64,000 bases of DNA from Euonymus europaeus (lineage: Eukaryota > Streptophyta > Magnoliopsida > Celastrales > Celastraceae): contig OY756962.1 of assembly GCA_963580455.1 (NCBI GenBank), positions 23,945,001-24,009,000 on the forward strand. The letters run 5' to 3'. Shown one piece after another: positions 57,901-64,000 of this stretch; position 1 is the stretch's first letter, and each line of letters opens with the position of its first letter. The position numbers and the translations under genes were made by a program. Below the pieces are notes generated by a model. It saw only the letters and a program-made list of their open reading frames with translations, was not told the origin of the DNA and did no database searches.

Positions 57901-58375
57901 TATGTATAAGAACTTTTAACTGAATTGGATCAGATACCCAATTTCCTTCTAAATTTTTCAAAGTTTCAATGAAATTCCTACGCCTGCGATTGACTGTAGT
58001 GGCATGATAAAATTTTGTATTTCGATCCCCTGAATGAATCCAATCTGCTCTAGATTTTTGAAACCACATAAGTTCTTCCTGATATAGAACAAGGTCTAGC
58101 TCCTTTTTAAGCTTAACCTCCAAACGACATAGCCTGCTGGAATGATGAATGGCTAAATTGCATTGGATCCCGTGAAGTCTCGCCCAAAGCCGCTTCTTCC
58201 TACGAGGAATACTACCAAACTCTGTATTATTCCAAGAAGAAAGAACCGCGGCAATATGTCGATTATTAGCATCAAAGGATTGGTTATTATCCCAGTTCTC
58301 CTGAATAACATTATAAAATCTTGGATGTGTCATCCACGCTGCCTGGAATTTAAATTGATACTGCCACATGCCAAA
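54909..58375 (-). mobile_element. 5'-truncated, inactive L1-type LINE with reverse transcriptase and RNase H
   Basis: About 3.47 kb on the minus strand. From 58369: a pre-RT region (DWIHSGDRNTKFYHATT), RT motifs APFKAPGPDGIHAGFYQ, FRPISLCNVGYKLITK, AIKIDLEKAYDRLSW and GRGVRQGDAISPYLF, then the catalytic FADDMVLFAEA in another frame (56757-57086). A region ending in zinc-finger-like CNVERLRRGF..CLDC (55450-56724) follows, then RNase H (LNTDGCFKSSL, ETDSALMAGWL at 55189-55437 and VYREGNKAADYMATES to about 54949). Frameshifts at about 57000 and 56750, a TAG between VPR and GWIKL (55448-55450) and stops after GANEP disable it. The endonuclease is missing, so it was truncated on insertion at about 58375. 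A poly(A) end lies at 54909-54919. No clear target duplication was seen. Confidence 0.92.
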
Positions 58376-59435
58376 ATTGGGATGAGAAACATGTTTTGTT
58401 TTTCATTTTCCGCTGTCCTTTTTTTTTGTAGTTTATTTTTTCATGGACAAGTGAAGTTGTTTCTAAACTCTTTCTTTTTTCTAGTTTATTTTCTCATGGA
58501 CTTATATAGTCGACTTGAAACTCAGATGATGAACCATTTTTTCTAGTTGATTTTCGCGTAAACTCGTATGTTCAACTGCAAACTCTATGATTGGAACGCA
58601 TAAAGCAATAAAGCTGGGTCCTACTATATAATAATGAAACGTTTGTCATTTTATTAAGACTAGTGTCCTCATTAAAATTAAAATTATTCATGAACCCCAT
58701 TTTTATGACACAAAAATTCAAATCATACATAACTGTCAATACAGCCACATCAACAAAATACATATCTCAATACAATTATTTGTTTCTTCATTATTCAAAC
58801 CAACTATTTTCCTTTCCTACATCTTTTTCACAACAAAACTACACAAAAATCAAGATTGGTCCCACCAAAACACAACTCTCAATACAGTCACATCAGCAAA
58901 AACACACAATTCAACATCTAATATTCTCAATAACATCTATTCATTGCATGTGCTCTTACAAAATATTCAGACGCCCTTAACTGAAAGTCAATGCACTCCC
59001 AGACTATGGTTGCAGGCCCACCTATGAAAATAGTTTTTCTTGTGTTTTGAGGCAGACTGCGGCATAGTCCAGCGAAGTGGAAACCGATTTATTCCTTCAT
59101 TCCAAGCCTCCGTTTGTTTCGATCTGTCATTCATGCTCTCAGACACTCTCAATTTTTACACTTTACGAGAGCTTATATTCTATAAGACATATTCTGATCC
59201 AAATTTTTGTTAAAAGATTCAGTAACTGTCTCATCAAAACCTTTTATCCTTCGTCCACAATGAATAAAATGAAAGAAAAGAAGAAACTCTTGCTCTGCAG
59301 TTTGGAGAGATGAAGAACAAAAGCAACCGGAAATATATAAACTTCGAACAGAACAAATAGGTACACAAGCCAAAGATAAACATCTGGCCAAGAGACGAAT
59401 ACAATGCAAAATATACATAAACACAATGACATCTT
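58376..59435. other. Intergenic sequence between the LINE and the 4E-T-like gene
   Basis: AT-rich; the part nearest 59435 is the likely 3' UTR of the minus-strand gene. About 58640-58960 contains two similar blocks (CAATACAGCCACATCAACAAAA and CAATACAGTCACATCAGCAAAA), a short dispersed duplication. No gene supported. Confidence 0.45.
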
Positions 59436-62400
59436 CTATCTATATCCAAAATCAAGTTCATGGCTATACATCCCCTGATTACGGGCAGTAGCAGCAAATG
59501 GGTGAATCTGCTTTGAGTTTGACCCGAGTTGCATCCCGATGAGTCTTTGAAGCACCTCTGGATGATTGCTTCCACCTACATCAGGAGAGCCTGGATATCC
59601 AATTAAAAGTTTAGTGAATCAAATGGCCTGCCAGTCAACAAAGAACAATAATCACAGAGCAACTATGACCAAAACCCAGAATGCCAGAGAAGACTGGAGT
59701 TCTAGTATCAACATGACGATGAATATTAAATAGAGATCGTTCATCAATTGTTGAACAGAACGAAAAATACACAGATTGAAAATAGTCACTCATATAGGCT
59801 GCCCAGTTACATAACATCTGGCCATATGCAAAGACTGGGACATAATCACATAACTCGAATGGTCAGGAAGACAGGAAACCTCTAGAAACAACATCTTGTA
59901 AGTGAACCAAATCGTAATGGTAATGACACATTAGTGGCCCATTATTGAGTTCTTAGCTCATACCAAATTGGGAAAGAGAATTTAACATAAATTGTTTCTT
60001 AGGTTAACTAAGATGACAAAAATTGCCAGTCAAACAGAAAAAATTACATTTCCACGATACCAGGTTACATGTACAAAAACCACTGGTAAAACACTAACAG
60101 CCAAGTACCCTCCAGAAAGGAACACTAAAAAGTGAACTGAATCCCAACTCTTTATGATACATTAATAGTCCATTATTGAACTCTTAGATGACAAAGGTTC
60201 AAGTAATTTCACAGTGAATCAAAGCAGTCAAATGTTTAGAGGTTAGGAGCTAGAAGGATCCCATAAAATCTGTATATGATAAAAGGGGTTTCAAGAATTC
60301 TATTGGAACACTAATTTGGCAGAATTTTTAGCCATGGGGGTGAGGGGTGTAAAACAAAATCCAGTGGTGGGATAGAGAAGCAGTTTTAAAATAAAAACAA
60401 GGAAATGATTTCTTAACGTTGAGATATTACAATATTGAAGAGCATATAGAGAAACTAAGAAAGTATGGATTTACCTGGTGGAGGAATTCCAATCCCTCCA
60501 TAGTTAGATGGTCTGTTACCAAATGGAAAACCTGGCACTGGGTTATGTTCCTGCATGAATCCAGCCACTCGATTATTGAGATGTGGAGGAACAGGTGCAC
60601 CCCTGGTGAATCCTCCTCGTAATTGAGGTGGAGGAAAATTGCCTGACACGTCCATTTGTTGCAACATAGGATGCTGACTGGTAGGGTCAAAACCAGTCAG
60701 TCCACTGCTAGCGTGATGGATAGATGGGTGAAGCATATTGGCAGGAAATTGATAATTTGCTGGAGGATCACGACGGATGACACCATCTGGTCCCATAAAT
60801 TTCACCTGAGAATTGTTATTTGCAGGATGCTCAGGTGGATTGAATAGGGGTCCCACATGATTCAACTGAGGGGTATGGCGCTGTGCAGAAGATGGATGGA
60901 CATTAGGGTTGTGATAAGGAATATCACGCTCTCTAATATCGTAAGGACCACTAAGAAAAGGTTGACCCTGTTGGCCTCCTGCAATTGATCTTTCATCCCT
61001 TAATGCAGAATGTAAAGCTGCTAGTTTTTCAGCAATGCCAATTGGTGTATCTTGGGCAGACAACAACTCAGTCTTAGCTGCGCTCCTGGCAGGCATGAAA
61101 TTTGGAAGATGCATAGGATCTCTTACTGTAATCAAGCTATCCTCTCCGGGAAGCCGAAAATCAACAGATCCATCAAAGCCACCACGCTTAGATCTTATTT
61201 CAGTTCCAAGCTGTGATGTATCCAGTTCATTTCGAGGAACAGAGTCTATCAAATGCTCTTCAACCATATCAGATTCCATTATTTGCCTTTGATTTGATGC
61301 TAAAACACTGCTTTCGTGAGTAGTAATGTTCGATCCAACTTCAGTAGTTGAAGAAAGGTCACCTTCATCTAATCCAGTAAAGGACAATCCTTGATCTTCT
61401 GAAACATCAACCCTCGCAGACCCAACAGAGCCCATTTGGACTGAAATTGGTGCTCCAACTGACTGTAGTTCATTCATAAAAGCTGTCCCAAAAAGTGTTT
61501 CAAGGGTCAAAGGTTTCTTGAAATTGGAGATACTTCCAGAATTTGCTTCTTTCAAATTACCGAATGCACTGCCAAGGCTTGCTGCTTCAATGTTTTGAAG
61601 TTCCTCTGATGATTTGGAGTCCAGAGTTGGAGATGGTGCAGTATCCTTCAGACCCGTACTCTTCTGCAAAAGTGAAAGGAGGTGCTGGGATGCATGATCA
61701 TCAATGTTAGATTTTTGCCCTTCAGTTTTGGCACTGGGAATATTGGAGCTCTGCAGAGGTGGAGGCGAAATTGAATCATTCTCAGTAACTTCTGAGAGAA
61801 TTGACTGCTCAAGGTCTTCGCATGTAAGGACAGCTGAAACTGCCTCTGGCTTTTTTATTGGGTAAAGATGCTCAGAGTTTTCAATATTGGGAGACTTTAA
61901 AGTCGAAGTCGTACGAGTTCTAGCAATTTCAGATATATGAAAGGGAAGCTTTGAGGTGATGTTCTCCATAGATTTAACATCTAAACCACGGAATTCATCT
62001 TTCTCACCACTAACAATCAATGAGAGTAAGTCATTCGGCCTGCCAGAAGAGAGGTCGTCAACTGGCCTCTTTTCTGTAATAATGAGAAAAAAATAGAGCT
62101 TACAAACAGGAAATTAGGTTGCAATTACATAATCATTTAAGAACTAAGAAGTTGATCGCAAACTACCTTCTTCGACAAACCACTGGGCAAACTTTGATGA
62201 ATGAAAAGTACCAGGGCTCAAGTTATCATCCACTTCACCATCATTTTGCTGGATGAGCCAAAAAAGGTTATTACACGAATTTAGGCACTTCAAGCTAAGA
62301 AGGAACTCAGAATTATTATAATTTCAGAAACCCATGCAAAACAAAAGGTAAAAGAATCACTAGTCGAGCCTAAACTGAACAAGCTAGGGTTCATACTGGT

Positions 62401-63509
62401 CGACCAATGGAGGTGCCAAATTTTTTTTGTATGACCAGATGCTGCACTTCGAAAAATTCATAATATTACTTTAGCCAGTAAATTACCTGGGCTCATCATA
62501 TCCTTCTAACAAGATCAACAGTGTAGATAAGATTAATTTTATGCTGAGACAGTAAATAATGCAGATGGCTGATATCCTTAATCAGACAAAAGGTTTTTCT
62601 CACGTTCACATGGCACAACTATAATAATCATTCAACCACACTATATCATGATGCATCATATATTAGTCACAGCATAAATTGTGAGTTCGTTCACATATTC
62701 CTTAACTATTTATCTACTTTTTTAGTAGGGGAGGAGAGTCGAGAAGGTCATCACAGACAGATGGCACAAATATAATAATCAATGAACCAACCTATATCAT
62801 GATGCATCACAAGCCTAATTTGCGAGTTTGTTCAGATTTTCTTTTATCTTAATTTATTTTAGTATGGGGGTGGCAGTGGACAGAGCAACCGGCTCAGGAA
62901 CTCATGAAAGTTTCTTCTTTTTGTGTGTGGGGGAGGTCCAAGGTTGAGCCTTGATGGACCCACCTTGCAGAGTAAACAACAGATACTAGCAACCCGAGTT
63001 GCCAAAGGCGATTCAAGCCGAGATCTCAGAGTTTACAGTAAGTCTCCGAGAATCTTCACTAATCACTGGGATACCCTTGTTCATGGGTCACGCTTGGATG
63101 CTTATAATAATATAATTGACAAGAAAAGAGTTAAGAATTTATGCCAAGAGCAAGAAATCACCTCAGTGAAGCCGGCAGAGCCACCCTCATTCAGTGCCAA
63201 GGCACCCCCAAGAAGCTTGTCCAGAATCGAGCGATTCATATTGGAATTATGAACATCTGTACTCCTCGTTATCTCCTCAGCATCCATTCCCATTCGACTA
63301 CTACACTCTGAACCTTCAGAAGATGCAAATAATGGACCATCCACACTTGTTTTCTTATTTGAGATGTCTACCGCGGATGAGAAGACAATATTTTTTTCAC
63401 TTTCCAGTTGCTTCTCGCTTAAATTAATTGGTTTTAAAGATCGTTTTTCCTCTTGATTGTGAGAAGTTCCATTTGACAGACGAATGCTTTTGTCAGACTG
63501 AAGGCCACC
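59436..63509 (-). CDS. eIF4E-binding protein, CBE1/4E-T-like (partial, 5' end outside)
   Basis: C-terminal 722 residues of a large, mostly disordered protein. Exons on the minus strand: 63162-63509, 62167-62248, 60475-62073 and 59436-59575, in phase. Landmarks: SILDKLLGGALALNEGG, KFAQWFVEE followed by RPVDDLSSGRPNDLLSLI, LETLFGTAFMNELQSVGAP, EKLAALHSALRDERS, and a Pro/His-rich end (SGNFPPPQLRGGFTRGAP, NRPSNYGGIGIPPPG, GGSNHPEVLQRLIG, ELDFGYR). From memory these match plant CBE1 (Arabidopsis At4g01290), described as a conserved eIF4E-binding, 4E-T-like regulator of translation in the cytoplasm. The eIF4E-binding part would be N-terminal, beyond the right edge. Nothing in the visible part is broken. 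The family call rests on memory only. Confidence 0.75.
59890..60200. repeat. Duplicated about 55-bp segment in the last intron of the 4E-T-like gene
   Basis: CCCATTATTGAGTTCTTAGC (about 59940) and TCCATTATTGAACTCTTAG (about 60170) share their 5' flanks (AAGTGAAC..AATC..AATGATACATTA), about 230 bp apart. An old local duplication. Confidence 0.45.
62870..63110 (+). mobile_element. Possible SINE-like insertion in an intron of the 4E-T-like gene
   Basis: GC-richer than its intron. GTGGCAGTGGACAGAG may be an A box and GGTCCAAGGTTGAGCC a B box. The 3' end is not distinct. The evidence is weak. Confidence 0.3.
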
Positions 63510-64000
63510 CTCGAAATCAAGATTATGAACATTATAGAAGCAGCAAATATAAAAGGAATTAGCAAGGAAAAGCAGCAAACAACAACTGAGAAGTCTCGAA
63601 TATTGGTTTTCAAATACAAAACCATAATTTTTTCTATAAAACAAATTATATGGCAGACAAGTTAGCCAACTCCAAACTTTTGAGATAAAGGCTCGGATGA
63701 CAACGAGGACAAGAAGTTAGCTATTAAACTACAAGTTCAAATATTCGATAAAGATATCAGATCCTTCCCTATTGTTTTGAATGGATTATCAGATCCTTCC
63801 TTAAAAGAAATTCCAAGATTATATTAACAAAATAGTCAATGAGAATGCATAAATTCCACTCTCGTTTAATATATTGCAGTTTTTACTGTCATCAAGTGCA
63901 AGAGGATTGATATCCAATTATCAATATAACCAAGGAAAAAAGAAAATTTCATGACAAAACAACCTTTTAACGCATAAAATTCGGAATATATATGATAATT
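63510..64000 (-). other. Intron or upstream sequence of the 4E-T-like gene
   Basis: AT-rich with no exon I can support. It most likely belongs to an intron, because the acceptor at 63510 needs an upstream exon beyond the window. Confidence 0.5.

Noticed and set aside
1..64000. CRISPR array or bacterial operon
   Set aside because: The sequence is plant nuclear DNA with spliced genes; the repeats are microsatellites, MITEs and SINE-like fragments and show no evenly spaced repeat-spacer structure.

Overview
This is a stretch of a flowering-plant nuclear genome, almost certainly a eudicot. The signs are split genes with GT-AG introns, plant-only families (WRKY, REVEILLE, type-1 ACC synthase, isoprenylated heavy-metal proteins, a plastid DEAD-box helicase), AT-rich intergenic DNA full of small transposons, and a nuclear copy of plastid DNA. 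Gene names come from recognising protein motifs from memory; no database search was possible. I cannot name the species.

Layout. 0.4-2.8 kb (+): intronless P-class pentatricopeptide repeat (PPR) protein. 3.9-5.1 kb (-): group IIe WRKY factor of the WRKY22/27/29 type. 5.3-10.1 kb: intergenic, with a Stowaway-like MITE, a probable solo LTR, a small MITE and a (TC)25 tract. 10.1-14.6 kb (+): decayed copy of a TRAIP-type RING E3 ligase gene. 14.6-20.6 kb: intergenic, with a hAT-type MITE carrying a perfect 8-bp target duplication. 20.8-22.9 kb (+): type-1 ACC synthase. 23-28 kb: retrotransposon debris and one unidentified open frame. 28.2-29.1 kb (-): HIPP-like isoprenylated protein. 32.6-35.9 kb (-): pseudogene of a LAZ1/DUF300 membrane protein. 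36.6-37.6 kb (-): remnant of a Mutator-like element with an OTU-type protease domain. 39.0-45.1 kb (+): chloroplast RH3-type DEAD-box RNA helicase, ten exons. 45.5-47.1 kb: telomere-like degenerate repeats, a MITE and a LINE 3' end. 47.5-49.0 kb (+): At1g01500-like protein with a plastid trnI fragment in its intron. 49.8-54.5 kb (+): REVEILLE-type MYB-like clock factor with a one-base frameshift in this sequence. 54.9-58.4 kb (-): 5'-truncated L1-type LINE. 59.4 kb to the right edge (-): C-terminal part of a CBE1/4E-T-like eIF4E-binding protein, whose 5' end lies outside the window.

The genes do not form an operon or cluster; they are independent plant genes. The WRKY22/29-type factor and the type-1 ACC synthase are both known outputs of the MPK3/MPK6 cascade in Arabidopsis, but adjacency here is probably chance. 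I found no convincing undescribed system, CRISPR array or functional RNA gene. The most useful observations are the two multi-lesion pseudogenes, the clock-gene frameshift, the plastid DNA insertion and the OTU-bearing transposon remnant.
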